64,000 bases of DNA from Rubrivirga marina (GTDB taxonomy: Bacteria > Bacteroidota > Rhodothermia > Rhodothermales > Rubricoccaceae), in NCBI RefSeq assembly GCF_002283365.1, contig NZ_MQWD01000001.1, positions 2,279,665 to 2,343,664 on the forward strand, in the 5' to 3' direction. The notes below the pieces were generated by a model. That model did not search any database. It was not told the DNA's origin and saw only the letters and a program-made list of their open reading frames with translations. This document shows positions 15,343 through 26,108 of the stretch, piece after piece. The position numbers and the translations under genes are program-made. Within the stretch, counting starts at the first letter, position 1, and each line of letters begins with the position of its first letter.

Positions 15343-15798
15343 ATGGCCGACGGCACCCAGACGATCGTCACGAACCGCCGCGCGCGGTACGACTACGACA
15401 TCACCGACCGGTTCGAGGCCGGCCTCGTGCTGACGGGGTCGGAAGTGAAGTCGCTCCGCAACGGGTCGGCCCAGATCGTCGAGGCGTTTGTGAAGGTGGG
15501 CCGTGACGGCCTCGACCTGATGAACGCGACGATCCCGCCGTACGAGATGGGCGGGTACTCAAACCACGAGCCCCGCCGCCCGCGCCGCCTGCTGCTCCAC
15601 GGGTCCGAGATCGAGAAGCTCCGCAAGGGCATGGAGCAGAAGGGGATGACGATCATCCCGGTCAAGCTGTACTTCAAGAACGGGCGGGCGAAGGTCGAGA
15701 TCGCTCTCGGCAAGGGGAAGAAGACCGTCGACAAGCGGCAGACGATCGCCGAGCGCGAGTCGAAGCGCCGGCTCGACCGCCTGCTCAAGAGTCACTAG
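15343..15798 (+). CDS. smpB: SsrA-binding protein SmpB
   Basis: The 151-residue protein is SmpB, the tmRNA partner in trans-translation rescue of stalled ribosomes. Signatures are NRRARYDYDITDRFEAGLVL, GSEVKSLRNG, the GGYSNHEPRRPRRLLLH motif, and the basic tail GKGKKTVDKRQTIAERE then SKRRLDRLLK. The length is typical. The ssrA gene is not seen in this window. Confidence 0.97.
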   Translation: MADGTQTIVTNRRARYDYDITDRFEAGLVLTGSEVKSLRNGSAQIVEAFVKVGRDGLDLMNATIPPYEMGGYSNHEPRRPRRLLLHGSEIEKLRKGMEQKGMTIIPVKLYFKNGRAKVEIALGKGKKTVDKRQTIAERESKRRLDRLLKSH

Positions 15799-15970
15799 CG
15801 TCGAGGCGAGGCCGCCCACCTCTGCGGCCTTCCATCGCGGTTCGTCTCAGGACCCGGGGCTGCGCCGTTGCCTTGACGGGGATCGTTCGAGGTCGGACGT
15901 TGGGACACCCCATCCCCCAGGCACAACGACGCGCCCCGCGCGCCCGTTGGGCCGATCCCGTTCGTTCCCG

Positions 15971-18370
15971 ATGTACCGCTCCGCCCTCGTCGTTGCCCTC
16001 GTCCTCGCCGCCGCCGTCGCGCCGGCCGCCCAGTCGGCGCTGGAGCGGGGCGGGGAGGCGTACCGCGATGGCGACTACGCCGAGGCCGTCCGCCTGCTGG
16101 AGCGCGCCGTCGACAGCGCCCCCGACGACGCCGAGGCGCGCTACCTCCTCGCGCGCGTCCTCTTCGACGAGCGGAACCCGGACCGCGACGAGAACCGTGC
16201 GGGCCGTGAGATCGACCGGGCCCTCGAGCTCGACGGCGGCAACGTCCTCTACCTCGTCGCCCGGCTGGAGCAGCTCCGCGGCGACACGTGGAACTACTTC
16301 CAGGAGATGTACCGGCTCCGCCGCCGCCGCGAGCTGGCCCGCGAGATCCTCGCCATCGACTCGACCAACGGCTACGCCCACGAGGAGCTGGGCGCGCAGG
16401 CCATCGTTGACTACTACCAGTACCGGAACGCGATCAAGCTGCCCGGCCTCGCGTACCGCTCCGTCGAGCCGATGCAGACCGTCGCCGATGACATGGACGA
16501 GCAGCAGAACGGCTTCGAACAGGCCGGCACCTCGACCGGCGACCGCCCGACGGGCGTCGACCTGAGTCAGTCCCTCGGCGATCCGCTGTCTGCCGGGCTC
16601 GACGAAGCCATGGAGGGCCAGTTCGGAGAAGACATCGCCGACCGGTTCGACGTCAACGAGCTCCGGCGGCGGGGGGTGGCCGTGACCGACTTCGAGCCGC
16701 GCGCGCAGGCGGCCTACGACCGGGCCATCGGCCACCTCCGGCAGGCGCTCGCCTCGGACCCGCGGCGGCGGGACGTCTACGACCACGTCGTCCGGCTGGC
16801 GACGCTCTCGGGCGAGTACGAGGAGGCGCTGCCGGACCTCGCCGAGATGTACGTCCAGTTCCCCGAGGACGCCGGCATGTGGCTCTACACGGGCCTGGTG
16901 AACCACCGCCTCGGCAACTTCGAGGCCGCCGAGGTCGCCTTCGGCCGCGCCCTCCAGACCATGGACGAGGAGACGCGCGCGGCCTACACCGACCTCACGC
17001 TCATCCTCCCGCCGAGCGAGCACGACGCCTTCCGCGCTGACCCCGAGCGGTTCGCCGAGCGCTACTGGACGAGCCGCGACCCCCGCTTCCTCAACACGGC
17101 CAACGAGCGCCGGACCGAGCACTACGCCCGCCTCGTGACCGCCGAGCTCCTGTACCGCTCCGACGACCTCGGCATCCCCGGGTGGAACACCGAGCGGGGG
17201 CGGCTCCACGTCCGCTACGGCCTGCCCGAGACCGACGTGGTGATCGAGGGCGGGTTCGGGCTCGTCGTGAACCAGTTCGCCGGTCGCGACGCGTCGTTCG
17301 CGCCGGGCAACGACGACCCCGCTGGCGCCGAGGTGGCCAACCGGTTCAACGTGTGGGACTACGGCGACGGCGTCCGGTTCGTGTTCGAGGACCCCAACCG
17401 GAACGGCCGCTTCCGCCTGTACTCCGCGCCGGCCGACGTCTTCGGCCTCGCCTCGGTCCGCGACCCGGGCGCGATGGACTTTGTGATCCGGGCCCGGGAG
17501 GAGGTCCGTCGCCAGCCCGAGCGCTACACGTTCGAGGCGCCCGGCCGGGAGGTCCAGCTCCCGTACCGCGTGGCCGCCTTCAAGGGCGACGACGGGCGGA
17601 CCGACCTCTACGTCAACTACGGCATCCCCGTCGCCGCGAGCGACGCGCCGAGCGACGGCGTTCAGGAGGACGTCGACGTGACGGTCAAGACCGGCGCGTT
17701 CCTCATCGGGCCCGACCGCGACCTCCTCGTCGAGCGGCGGCGGACGGTCTACGGCCTCCGCGGCGCCCAGATCGTCCCGTTCGAGCAGACACGCCTCTGG
17801 ACGAGCACCGAGGAGATGAGCGCGCGCCCGGCCGACGGGTACGAGGTCTCGCTCGAGTTCGAGACGGCCTCGGGCCAGACGAGCGCTGTCCAGCGCCGCG
17901 CCGTCGACGTGCCGAGCTTCGAGGGCGAGGGGCTCAAACTCTCCGACCTCCTCCTGGCCTACTACGTCGAGGAGGCGGACCGGGGCGAGCCGGGCCGCGT
18001 GTTCCGCGACGGCGTCTCGGTCCAGCCCGCGCCGTGGGGCGTGTTCGGCGTCGGCGACCCGATCTACCTCTACGTCGAGGCGTATGGCCTCGGCGTCGCT
18101 GGCGACCGCACCGACTACGAGGTCGAGGCGAGCCTCCGCCCGAAGGACACGTCGCGCGGCGTCCGCCGCTTCTTCGGCCGCCTCTTCGGGGGCGACGGCG
18201 CGGCCGTCTCGTCGGCCTTCGAGGTCCAGGGCGACCGGGCCGATGACCCGATCTACCTGTTCCTCGACGCGACCGGCCAGGAGGCCGGGCTCTACACGCT
18301 GACCGTGACGGTCCGCGACCGCGTGACGGGTGCGGAGGCCGAGCGCGAGACCGACCTCCTCCTCGAATAG
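15971..18370 (+). CDS. GWxTD domain protein with N-terminal TPR repeats, secreted
   Basis: The 799-residue product has a signal peptide (MYRSALVVALVLAAAVAPAA, then QS) and TPR-like helical repeats: ERGGEAYRDGDYAEAVRLLE, DDAEARYLLARVLFDE, and later AYDRAIGHLRQALASDP and AEMYVQFPEDAGMWLYTGL. A GWxTD domain follows: RYWTSRDPRFLNTANERR, then GWNTERGRLHVRYGLPE. GWxTD proteins are envelope-associated with no established biochemical role. The C-terminal third is beta-rich without a T9SS sorting domain. The ATG at 15971 places the signal peptide at the N-terminus. It overlaps neither neighbour. Confidence 0.85.
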   Translation: MYRSALVVALVLAAAVAPAAQSALERGGEAYRDGDYAEAVRLLERAVDSAPDDAEARYLLARVLFDERNPDRDENRAGREIDRALELDGGNVLYLVARLEQLRGDTWNYFQEMYRLRRRRELAREILAIDSTNGYAHEELGAQAIVDYYQYRNAIKLPGLAYRSVEPMQTVADDMDEQQNGFEQAGTSTGDRPTGVDLSQSLGDPLSAGLDEAMEGQFGEDIADRFDVNELRRRGVAVTDFEPRAQAAYDRAIGHLRQALASDPRRRDVYDHVVRLATLSGEYEEALPDLAEMYVQFPEDAGMWLYTGLVNHRLGNFEAAEVAFGRALQTMDEETRAAYTDLTLILPPSEHDAFRADPERFAERYWTSRDPRFLNTANERRTEHYARLVTAELLYRSDDLGIPGWNTERGRLHVRYGLPETDVVIEGGFGLVVNQFAGRDASFAPGNDDPAGAEVANRFNVWDYGDGVRFVFEDPNRNGRFRLYSAPADVFGLASVRDPGAMDFVIRAREEVRRQPERYTFEAPGREVQLPYRVAAFKGDDGRTDLYVNYGIPVAASDAPSDGVQEDVDVTVKTGAFLIGPDRDLLVERRRTVYGLRGAQIVPFEQTRLWTSTEEMSARPADGYEVSLEFETASGQTSAVQRRAVDVPSFEGEGLKLSDLLLAYYVEEADRGEPGRVFRDGVSVQPAPWGVFGVGDPIYLYVEAYGLGVAGDRTDYEVEASLRPKDTSRGVRRFFGRLFGGDGAAVSSAFEVQGDRADDPIYLFLDATGQEAGLYTLTVTVRDRVTGAEAERETDLLLE

Positions 18371-18408
18371 CGGGGCGAATCTGACCCATCCCACCCCCCG
18401 CTTTGTTC

Positions 18409-19746
18409 ATGCCCCGTTCGCTTCATACGCCCGCGCGGCTCGCCTTCCTGCTCGCCCTCGGGCTCCTCACCCGCCCCGCCTCGGCGCAGTCGGGCTGTGG
18501 GGCGCCCGACCCGTTGCGCGTTCCGTTCCCGACGCTGGATGCCGCGCTCGACCAGGGGTTCACGCTGACCTCCCAGCGGTGGGACCGGGACGCTCAGGTT
18601 TGGGAAAACGAGTATCGGTCTACGTACCGACGCGAGGAGCTGCAGACCGGGGCGCGGCTCTTCGCTCGGTGGTCCTCGGAGACGGAGAGTTGGCTTGAGT
18701 ACGTGCTCGACGCGGCCTACACGCTCGACGCGGATCGGCGGCTGGTCGAGACGCGCTACATGAACACCGAGGGGGAGCCGTACCAGCGCGATGTCGTGAT
18801 CTACGGAACGGACGGGTATCCGTCTATCGAAACCCGCGAGGATCGGTGGGGGACCGGGTGGGTCGGCAACCGTCGGTACATCTATGACTACACCCCCGAC
18901 GGCCAACTCGCGGGGTACCGGTTCGAGCGGAACTACGAAGGGTGGACCCTTTCCTTGGAGTACGAGGGCACGTTCGACGAGGAGGGCCGCCGTGTGCTCT
19001 GCGCGTTCCGCTCCGATACGGAGGGGCCGTTCACCAAACGAATCGAGACCACCTACGACGATCGAGACCGGCCTTTGAGCCTCATCGAGTTGGGATGGGA
19101 CGGGGAGGCCGGCACGTACGTCCAGGTGGGCGATAGCATCGGGTTCACGTACCCCGAGGTCGGCCACTCGACGCAGATCGCCTACCACTACGTTGGGTTT
19201 CTGGACCTGTGGCGGCCGGAACGCCGGAGTATCCGCTCCTACGACGCGGCCGATCGCCTCGTCGAGGTCATCGGCGAGGTCTATGCGGGCTCCGATCCGG
19301 ATCAGCCCGGTGAGTGGTTGTTGCGTCCGGTCGATCGCGTCCAGCTTGGCTACCACGACGACGGGCGGCTCGCGTCGCACACCCGGGGCCGGTACGAGGA
19401 GGACGCAGAGGCCTGGGTGAACGACCGCCGCTATCTCTTCGAGTACGCCTTCGGGACGGCGTCCGAGACGACGATGCCCTCCGCCTCGGGCCTCGCGCTG
19501 GCGGTCGCGCCGAACCCGTCGGCCGGCGCGTTCGTCGCCCGGCTCTCGGCTGACGGCGCCGCCGAGGCGCGCGTGGTCGTGTTCGACGCGCTCGGCCGGC
19601 GCGTCCGCATCGCGCACGACGGGCCGGTCGCGGCCGGCGAGACCGCGCTCCCGATCGACCTCAGGGGGCTGCCGGCGGGCGTCTACGTACTCCGTGCCAG
19701 GGTCGACGGCGCCATCGTGAGCCAGACGGTGACGGTCGTGCGCTAG
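18409..19746 (+). CDS. Secreted YD/RHS-like repeat protein with T9SS C-terminal domain
   Basis: The 445-residue protein begins MPRSLHTPARLAFLLALGLL, a signal peptide ending ASAQ. It carries several tandem strands with WDxDAxxWxxExR and Y-D-x-D-x-R themes (RYIYDYTPDGQLAGYRFERN, TYDDRDRPLSLIELGWDG, IRSYDAADRLVEV), reminiscent of YD/RHS repeats. The last ~80 residues (VAPNPSAGAFVARL, VFDALGRRV, LPAGVYVLRA, ending TVTVVR) are a type A T9SS sorting domain. ATG 18409 was chosen over the TTG two codons upstream. Function is unknown; surface display is inferred. Confidence 0.85.
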   Translation: MPRSLHTPARLAFLLALGLLTRPASAQSGCGAPDPLRVPFPTLDAALDQGFTLTSQRWDRDAQVWENEYRSTYRREELQTGARLFARWSSETESWLEYVLDAAYTLDADRRLVETRYMNTEGEPYQRDVVIYGTDGYPSIETREDRWGTGWVGNRRYIYDYTPDGQLAGYRFERNYEGWTLSLEYEGTFDEEGRRVLCAFRSDTEGPFTKRIETTYDDRDRPLSLIELGWDGEAGTYVQVGDSIGFTYPEVGHSTQIAYHYVGFLDLWRPERRSIRSYDAADRLVEVIGEVYAGSDPDQPGEWLLRPVDRVQLGYHDDGRLASHTRGRYEEDAEAWVNDRRYLFEYAFGTASETTMPSASGLALAVAPNPSAGAFVARLSADGAAEARVVVFDALGRRVRIAHDGPVAAGETALPIDLRGLPAGVYVLRARVDGAIVSQTVTVVR

Positions 19747-19785
19747 GTCTCCACTCCGTCCGCCTCGGCGCCCAGGCGCGCGGGG

Positions 19786-20304
19786 CTACTCTGCAGCCTT
19801 AGCGGCGACCGACCGGTCCATCTCGCCGACGAGTGCGCGGAGCTCGGCCTTGTACGCGGCGAGGGCCTCGGCAAGGCGGTCGTCGGCGGTGGCGAGGATC
19901 TGGACGGCGAGGAGCCCGGCGTTCTTGGCCTGCCCGATGGCGACTGTCGCGACGGGCACGCCGCCCGGCATCTGGACGATCGACAGCAGCGAGTCCATCC
20001 CGTCGAGCGCCCGCGTCTGGACGGGCACGCCGATGACGGGGAGCGTCGTCGACGCCGCGATCATGCCGGGGAGGTGGGCCGCGCCGCCCGCGCCGGCCAC
20101 GAGCACCTTCAGACCCCGCCCGCGCGCCGTCCGCGCGTAGTCGGCCATGGCGTCGGGCGTCCGGTGGGCCGAGAGGACGCGGGCCTCGAACGGGACGGCG
20201 AACTGGCGGAGGACCTCGGCGGCGGCCTCCATGGTCGGCCAGTCGGACTCGGAGCCCATGGCGAGGCCGACGAGGGGCGGGGCGGTCGTCGGAGCGTCAG
20301 GCAT
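19786..20304 (-). CDS. purE: N5-carboxyaminoimidazole ribonucleotide mutase
   Basis: The 172-residue PurE isomerises N5-CAIR to CAIR in purine synthesis. Signatures are [54 protein letters not shown] and [19 protein letters not shown]. The family length is about 160. It is 78 bp downstream of purK on the same strand and probably co-transcribed. It converges on the T9SS protein at 18409, with only 39 bp between stops. Confidence 0.97.
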   Translation of the reverse strand: MPDAPTTAPPLVGLAMGSESDWPTMEAAAEVLRQFAVPFEARVLSAHRTPDAMADYARTARGRGLKVLVAGAGGAAHLPGMIAASTTLPVIGVPVQTRALDGMDSLLSIVQMPGGVPVATVAIGQAKNAGLLAVQILATADDRLAEALAAYKAELRALVGEMDRSVAAKAAE

Positions 20305-20382
20305 GGGGGTGTCGGTGGGGCGCGGTGGAAGCTCGCATCGAACGCCACGTCGGGTGCGGACCCCGTTGCGACGACGCTCCGA

Positions 20383-21504
20383 TCACAGCCGGACGGCGGC
20401 GGCGGCGGCCTCGGCGCGCTCGCGGGCCGTGTCGACATCGGCGGCGGTGACGGTGACGTGGCCCATCTTCCGCTGGGGGCGGACCGTGGCCTTGCCGTAG
20501 AGGTGGACGCTCGCGCCGGGCACCCTCAGCGCGTCGTCGAGGTCGGGGGAGGCGGCGCCCTCGCGCTGGCCGAGGACGTTGACCATGCAGGCCGCCGGCA
20601 CGCGAAGGCCGGAGTCGCCGAGCGGGAGCCCAAGCACGGCGCGCGCGTGGTTCTCGAACTGCGACGTGTGGTGCGCGTCGATCGTGAGGTGCGCCGTGTT
20701 GTGGGGGCGCGGGGCCACCTCGTTGATGAGGACCTCGCCCGTCCCGGTCACGAACAGCTCGACCGTCGCGACGCCGGTCGCGTCGAGCGCTGCGAGCGTG
20801 TCGAGCGCGACGCGCCGGGCGGTCTGCTCGGTCGCATCGGAGAAGCCGGCGGGGACCGTCGCGGCGTGCAGCCGGTGGTCGCGGTGCTCACTCCGCACGG
20901 CCGGGTACACGACGGCCTCGCCGTCGGCGCGACGGGCGACGGTGACGGCCGCCTCGGCCTCGAAGGCCACGAACGACTCGACGAGAAGCCCGTCCTCGGC
21001 CGCGAGGTCGTCCCAGGCGGCATCGACGTCACGTTCGGAGCGACACGTCGCGTTGCCGTAGCCGTCGTACGAGCCCTCGAACTGCTTGAGGACGGCCGTG
21101 CCGAACCGCTCGACAGCGGCCCGGGCCTCGTCGCGTGTGGCGGCGAGGACGTGCTCGGGCTGGGGGAGGCCGGCCTCGGCAAAGGCGCGTCGCTGGCGGC
21201 CCTTGTGGCGGACCGTGGTGAGCGTGGCCGCGCCGGGTCGGAGGCGGACGTCGGGGGCGACTGCGAGGAGTCGGTCGGCCGGGGCCCACTCGCTCTCGAC
21301 CGTCACGGCGTCGCACCCGGCGGCCCAGTCGCGGAGGACGACCGGATCCTCCCAGTCGGCGATGGTGACGCCGGAGAAGGGGAGGCCGGTGCCCGTCTCG
21401 CGGTCGGCGAGGACGCGGACGGGGACGCCGAGGCGGGCGGCGGCGAGCGCCGTCATCCGGCCGAGCTGGCCGCCGCCGAGGATGCCGAGGGTGGGGAGGG
21501 CCAC
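20383..21504 (-). CDS. purK: N5-carboxyaminoimidazole ribonucleotide synthase
   Basis: The 373-residue ATP-grasp enzyme makes N5-CAIR from AIR, bicarbonate and ATP. It starts LPTLGILGGGQLGRMTALAA and contains VTVESEWAP, VLKQFEGSYDGYGN, the ATP-grasp VESFVAFEAEAAVTVAR and INEVAPRPHNTAHLTIDAH. No ATG precedes the homology; GTG at 21502-21504 is the best start. A TAGCTTTC box lies 21 nt upstream. It is paired with purE downstream and divergent from dacB. Confidence 0.95.
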   Translation of the reverse strand: MALPTLGILGGGQLGRMTALAAARLGVPVRVLADRETGTGLPFSGVTIADWEDPVVLRDWAAGCDAVTVESEWAPADRLLAVAPDVRLRPGAATLTTVRHKGRQRRAFAEAGLPQPEHVLAATRDEARAAVERFGTAVLKQFEGSYDGYGNATCRSERDVDAAWDDLAAEDGLLVESFVAFEAEAAVTVARRADGEAVVYPAVRSEHRDHRLHAATVPAGFSDATEQTARRVALDTLAALDATGVATVELFVTGTGEVLINEVAPRPHNTAHLTIDAHHTSQFENHARAVLGLPLGDSGLRVPAACMVNVLGQREGAASPDLDDALRVPGASVHLYGKATVRPQRKMGHVTVTAADVDTARERAEAAAAAVRL

Positions 21505-21525
21505 GAAATCAGGAGGAGGGGCGCC

Positions 21526-21533
21526 GAAAGCTA
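21526..21533 (-). promoter_or_regulatory. Candidate -7 box of purK-purE
   Basis: The minus strand reads TAGCTTTC, close to TAnnTTTG, and ends 21 nt before the purK GTG start. The fixed spacing shared with other genes supports a promoter with a very short leader. It also supports the GTG start choice. Confidence 0.45.
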
Positions 21534-21756
21534 CCTGGAGAGATCGCGCCGGGGGCGACGTACCGCTAGGTTCATGGAGCCGCACCGGGCGCGTTCGGGC
21601 CTGAGCGCGCGGCGGCGGTCCGCCTGACCGTCGTGCGGTAGCGACCGCGCCCGCCTCGGCGTCGAGACGGGGAGAGCCGCGCCGGGCGGACTTTCTCGCT
21701 TGGACCGGCACGGCTGTTGCACTCGACGCGTTGGTACGGCGCCTCCCCGATTTCCC

Positions 21757-22947
21757 GTGACCGCCCGTTCCCTTTTCGCCGCCCTCGCGGTCGTCCTCGC
21801 CAGCCTCCCCGCGCTCGCCCAGCCCACCTACACCCGGTGGGCGCTGGCCGACTCCATCGACGCCGTCCTCGGCGACGGCGACTTCACGCCCGGTCGCTGG
21901 GGCGCCCACGTCGTCGACCTCGAGACCGGCGAGGTGCTGTACTCGCGGGACGCCTACGCCCCGTTCATCCCGGCGAGCAACATGAAGCTCGTCACGACGG
22001 CCGCCGCGCTCGACGCCTTCGGCCCAGACCACCGGCTCGAGACGCGGCTCTACGGGGCCGGCACGGTCGCCTACGGGACGCTCGACGGGCCGCTCGTTGT
22101 CCGGGGAGCGGGGGACCCAGCGTTCGCCGGGCGGCGCTACCGGACCGAGCTGCGGGGGGTGTTCCAGGCCTGGGCCGACAGCCTCCGCGAGCGGCGCGTC
22201 CGGACCGTGTTCGGTCCCATCCTCGTGACCGACGACGCGATCCCGGACCCGGACGCCTATTTCGTCCAGCCGCTCATCGACGCGCTCGTCGAGGCGGACA
22301 TCGAGGTCGTGGACCGGACGGTCCGGGTCGTCCCGCCTGAAGCGTTGCCCCGCGATCGCCCGCTCGTGCGCCTCGCGTCGCACCGCTCGCCCCCGATGAC
22401 CGCGCTGGTGCGTCTTACGAACGAGGACTCAGACAACCTGTACGCCGAACGCCTGCTTTGGGCGACCACCGCCGCGGCCTACCCGGGTGTCGTGCCGCAC
22501 TCCGAGCTCCGGGCGGCGGCCGTTGGGTCGTTCCTCCGCCGGATCGACGTCGACCCCCGCATGGCCGTCGTCGCCGACGGGTCGGGCCTCTCACGGGAGA
22601 ACCGGCTCTCGCCGGCCGGCATCGTCGAGCTGCTGGCGGTCATGTGGACGCACCCGGCGCGCGCCACGCGCGAGGCGTTCGTCGCTTCGCTCCCGGTCGG
22701 CGGCGTCACGGGCACGCTGGAGCGTCGCTACCGGCGGGGTGACGCGCGCGGCAACGTCCGCGCAAAGACCGGCTACATCCGGGAGGTCCGGACGCTCTCG
22801 GGCTACGTCACGACGGCGGCCGGCCGCGAGCTCGCCTTCTCGCTCATGTGCAACGGCTACACCGTCCGCACGAGCCGCGTGAACCGGGCGCAGGACGCCG
22901 TCGTCGAGCTCCTGGCCGACTTCGAGGGACGCCCGCCGGGGGGCTGA
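21757..22947 (+). CDS. dacB: D-alanyl-D-alanine carboxypeptidase/endopeptidase (PBP4, S13 family)
   Basis: The 396-residue exported enzyme trims peptidoglycan peptides in the periplasm. A signal peptide (TARSLFAALAVVLASLPALA) follows a GTG start. The three penicilloyl-serine motifs are present in order: SNMK in FIPASNMKLVTTAAAL, SDN in LTNEDSDNLYAERLL, and KTG in VRAKTGYIREV. It is somewhat shorter than typical PBP4 proteins, so the accessory domain between the first two motifs is probably reduced. It converges with uvrA across a 32-bp spacer filled by a palindrome. Confidence 0.92.
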   Translation: MTARSLFAALAVVLASLPALAQPTYTRWALADSIDAVLGDGDFTPGRWGAHVVDLETGEVLYSRDAYAPFIPASNMKLVTTAAALDAFGPDHRLETRLYGAGTVAYGTLDGPLVVRGAGDPAFAGRRYRTELRGVFQAWADSLRERRVRTVFGPILVTDDAIPDPDAYFVQPLIDALVEADIEVVDRTVRVVPPEALPRDRPLVRLASHRSPPMTALVRLTNEDSDNLYAERLLWATTAAAYPGVVPHSELRAAAVGSFLRRIDVDPRMAVVADGSGLSRENRLSPAGIVELLAVMWTHPARATREAFVASLPVGGVTGTLERRYRRGDARGNVRAKTGYIREVRTLSGYVTTAAGRELAFSLMCNGYTVRTSRVNRAQDAVVELLADFEGRPPGG

Positions 22948-22957
22948 CCCGCTCCGG

Positions 22958-22969
22958 CTCGGCGCCGAG
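22958..22969. terminator. Palindrome between convergent dacB and uvrA
   Basis: The perfect 12-bp palindrome CTCGGCGCCGAG, flanked by partly complementary GC-rich arms, occupies the 32 bp between the two stop codons. It is a copy of the recurring 3'-end element and probably works in both directions. Confidence 0.6.
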
Positions 22970-22979
22970 GCGGGCGGGG

Positions 22980-25900
22980 CTACGCCTCCTCCGTCTCCGG
23001 CTCGTCCTCCTCGACTTCGTCCTCGTCCGCGTCGTCGTCGCCGGACGCCAGCTGATCGAGGTCGATCTCGCGGACGTTCAGGCCGAGGTTGCCCTGCGAC
23101 CGGGCCCGCTCGAGTTCCTCCGCCACGAACTTCGCCGTCGGCGTGTCCGCCTCGGCGAGCCCTTCGGGGGGGCCGGCGAAGAGGATCTGCCCGCCGCCCG
23201 CGCCGCCGTCCGGCCCGAGGTCGACGATCCAGTCGGCCTGCTTGGCCACGTCCGTGTTGTGCTCGATGACGAGGACCGTGTTCCCCTTGTCGACGAGCGC
23301 CTGGAGCACGAGCAGCAGGTGGCGGACGTCCTCGAAGTGGAGGCCCGTCGTCGGCTCGTCGAGGATGTAGAGCGTGCTCCCGGTGCCCGGCCGCGAGAGC
23401 TCCTTCGACAGCTTGATCCGCTGGGCCTCGCCGCCCGAGACCGTCGTCGCCTGCTGCCCGAGGCGGATGTAGCCGAGGCCGACGGCGTCGAGCGTCCGGA
23501 GCTTCCGCGCGATCCGCGGCTGGTTCTCGAAAAAGCCGAGGGCCTCCGAGACCGGCATCTCCAACACCTCGGCGATGTTCTTGCCCTTGAACCGGACCTG
23601 GAGCGTCTCGGCGTTGTAGCGCTTGCCCTTGCACGTCTCGCACTCGACGTAGACGTCCGGGAGGAAGCTCATCTCCAGCTTGACGATGCCGGCGCCCTTG
23701 CACGTCTCGCACCGCCCGCCCTTCACGTTGAACGAGAACCGGCCCTTGTCGTAGCCGCGGATCTCGGACTCCGGCAGCCGCGCGAAGAGGTCGCGGATGA
23801 GCGTGAACAGGCCCGTGTACGTCGCCGGGTTCGACCGTGGCGTCCGCCCGATGGGCGACTGGTCGATGGCGATGACCTTGTCGACGTGCTCCAGCCCCTC
23901 GATGTCGCGGTAGGGGAGGGGGACGGTCGTGGCGTTGTGGAAGTGGGCCGCGAGGACCGGCGCGAGCGTCTGGTTGACGAGCGACGACTTGCCCGATCCG
24001 GACACGCCGGTCACGACCGTGAGCGTCCCGAGGGGGAGCTCGAAGTCGACGTCGCGGAGGTTGTGGCCGCGCGCGCCGGTCAGTCGGATGGACGCGCCCG
24101 ACCCGACCCGGCGCTCGTCCGAGGCGGGCGTGGGGACGGCGCGGAGGCCGGCGAGGTAGGCCGTCGTGAGCGAGTCCGGCGGGGCGCCGTCGCCCTCGAA
24201 CGTCGAGATCTGATCCGGCGGGCCGGCGGCGAGGAGCTTGCCCCCGAACTCACCCGCGCCGGGCCCGAGGTCGACCACGAAGTCGGCCGCCTCGATCATC
24301 TCGCGGTCGTGCTCGACGACGAGGACCGAGTTGCCGAGGTCACGGAGCGCCTCGAGGCTGGCGATGAGCTTGGCGTTGTCGCGCGGGTGGAGGCCGATCG
24401 ACGGCTCGTCGAGGACGTAGAGCACGCCCGTGAGCTGCGTCCCGATCTGGGTCGCGAGGCGGATCCGCTGGGACTCGCCCCCCGAGAGCGTCCGGGCCGG
24501 GCGGTCGAGCGTGAGGTAGTCGAGCCCGACGTTGAGCAGGAAGTCCAGCCGCTCCCGGATCTCCTTGACGATGGGCGTCCCGATCGTTCCCTGCCGGCCC
24601 TCCAACTCCAGGTCCTCGAACCACTGGCGGAGCGCGCGGAGGTCCATCCGCACGAGGTCGGCGATGGACTGGTCGCCCTCGTACGTCCCCGTGTTGCCGA
24701 CGCGGAAGCTGAGCGACTCCGGCTTGAGCCGCCCGCCCCCACAGACGCGGCAGTCGCGGACGCGCATGAACGCCTCGGCCCACGTCCGCTGCGACTTGTT
24801 CGAGGCGTTGTCGAGCGTGTGCTGGACGTGCCCGTAGACGCCGCCGAACCGGTGCTGGTACGTGACCTGCCGGCCCTTGTACTTGTAGACGATGTCGAAC
24901 TGCTCGTCGCCCGCGCCCTCCAGGATCACCTCCCGCTGCTTGTCGGTCAGGTCCTCGAACGGCGTCTCGTAGTCGAAGTCGTAGGCCGCGGCGACGGCCG
25001 CCAACTGGCTGTAGACCCAGACGTCGCGGGGCTTGCCGAGCGGCGCGAGGGCGCCCTGCTCGATCGTCTTGGCCGGGTTCGGGACGACGAGGTCGGGGTC
25101 GATCTCCTTCCGCACGCCGAGCCCGTTGCACGCCGGGCACGCGCCGTACGGGCTGTTGAAGCTGAAGGTGTTCGGGCTCGGGTCCTCGTAGCTCACGCCG
25201 TCCTCCGGCGCCGTGAGGTGGCGCGAGAACAGGACGTCGCCGGTCTCCAGTTCCGCCTCGTCGCCCGACTTGTCGACCTGAGCGATGAGCGTCCCGCCGC
25301 CCATGCCGAGGGCGATCTCGACGGCCTGCGAGATCCGCGGCCGGACGCCCTCCTTGATCACGAGGCGGTCGACGACGACCTCGACGTCGTGGACCTTGTA
25401 CCGGTCGAGCTGCATCCCCTTCTCGATCGTCCGGATCTCGCCGTCGGCGCGGACGCGCTCGAAGCCTGATTTGGCCGTCTGCTCGAACAGGTCGCGGTAG
25501 TGCCCCTTCCGGCCGCGGACGACCGGCGCCAGCACCTGGACGCGCGTGCCGTCGGGGAAGGCCGCGATGGCGTCGATGATCTCGTCGTCCGACTGCCGCC
25601 GCATCGGGCGGCCCGAGACGTACGAGTAGGCGTCCGAGGCGCGGGCGTAGAGGAGCCGCATGAAGTCGTAGATCTCCGTCACCGTCCCGACCGTCGAGCG
25701 GGGGTTGCGGGAGACCGTCTTCTGCTCGATGGCGATGACCGGGCTGAGGCCGTCGATGAAGTCGACGTCGGGCCGCTCCATGACGCCCAGGAACTGGCGG
25801 GCGTAGCTCGAGAGCGACTCCATGTAGCGCCGCTGGCCCTCGGCGTAGATCGTGTCGAACGCGAGCGACGACTTGCCCGAGCCCGACAGGCCGGTGACGA

Positions 25901-25985
25901 CCACCAGTTCGTTGCGGGGGATGTCGAGGTCGATGCCCTGGAGGTTGTGCTCGCGGGCACCGCGGATGAGGATGCGGTCGTCCAT
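22980..25985 (-). CDS. uvrA: Excinuclease ABC subunit A
   Basis: The 1001-residue protein is the damage-sensing ATPase of nucleotide excision repair. Both ABC modules are complete: Walker [14 protein letters not shown] and [14 protein letters not shown], signatures [14 protein letters not shown] and [15 protein letters not shown], and Walker [14 protein letters not shown] and [14 protein letters not shown]. The zinc motif [11 protein letters not shown]...[10 protein letters not shown] is intact. In the first zinc region only CPAC remains before NGLG; the other Cys pair is missing, as I recall for Bacteroidota UvrA. The C-terminus has an acidic tail. The ATG at 25983-25985 begins the conserved [15 protein letters not shown]. 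Confidence 0.97.
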   Translation of the reverse strand: MDDRILIRGAREHNLQGIDLDIPRNELVVVTGLSGSGKSSLAFDTIYAEGQRRYMESLSSYARQFLGVMERPDVDFIDGLSPVIAIEQKTVSRNPRSTVGTVTEIYDFMRLLYARASDAYSYVSGRPMRRQSDDEIIDAIAAFPDGTRVQVLAPVVRGRKGHYRDLFEQTAKSGFERVRADGEIRTIEKGMQLDRYKVHDVEVVVDRLVIKEGVRPRISQAVEIALGMGGGTLIAQVDKSGDEAELETGDVLFSRHLTAPEDGVSYEDPSPNTFSFNSPYGACPACNGLGVRKEIDPDLVVPNPAKTIEQGALAPLGKPRDVWVYSQLAAVAAAYDFDYETPFEDLTDKQREVILEGAGDEQFDIVYKYKGRQVTYQHRFGGVYGHVQHTLDNASNKSQRTWAEAFMRVRDCRVCGGGRLKPESLSFRVGNTGTYEGDQSIADLVRMDLRALRQWFEDLELEGRQGTIGTPIVKEIRERLDFLLNVGLDYLTLDRPARTLSGGESQRIRLATQIGTQLTGVLYVLDEPSIGLHPRDNAKLIASLEALRDLGNSVLVVEHDREMIEAADFVVDLGPGAGEFGGKLLAAGPPDQISTFEGDGAPPDSLTTAYLAGLRAVPTPASDERRVGSGASIRLTGARGHNLRDVDFELPLGTLTVVTGVSGSGKSSLVNQTLAPVLAAHFHNATTVPLPYRDIEGLEHVDKVIAIDQSPIGRTPRSNPATYTGLFTLIRDLFARLPESEIRGYDKGRFSFNVKGGRCETCKGAGIVKLEMSFLPDVYVECETCKGKRYNAETLQVRFKGKNIAEVLEMPVSEALGFFENQPRIARKLRTLDAVGLGYIRLGQQATTVSGGEAQRIKLSKELSRPGTGSTLYILDEPTTGLHFEDVRHLLLVLQALVDKGNTVLVIEHNTDVAKQADWIVDLGPDGGAGGGQILFAGPPEGLAEADTPTAKFVAEELERARSQGNLGLNVREIDLDQLASGDDDADEDEVEEDEPETEEA

Positions 25986-26108
25986 TCGGGGGGCGTCCTG
26001 TCGGCGGGAGGCGGCCAGTGAGAACCGGCCGTGCGGGGCGCCGTTCCGTCCGGCGCGGAGCGCCGATCTACGCACGCCGGGTGCCCCCGTCGTGTCACCC
26101 CGCCCGCT

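Noticed and set aside
24700-25250. Loss of the first zinc Cys pair in UvrA as a defect
   Set aside because: From memory, Bacteroidota UvrA proteins commonly show the same degenerate region, so it is probably a lineage trait.
22848-25469. 873-codon open frame antisense to uvrA
   Set aside because: No motifs, low-complexity composition, and fully overlapped by an unmistakable UvrA.
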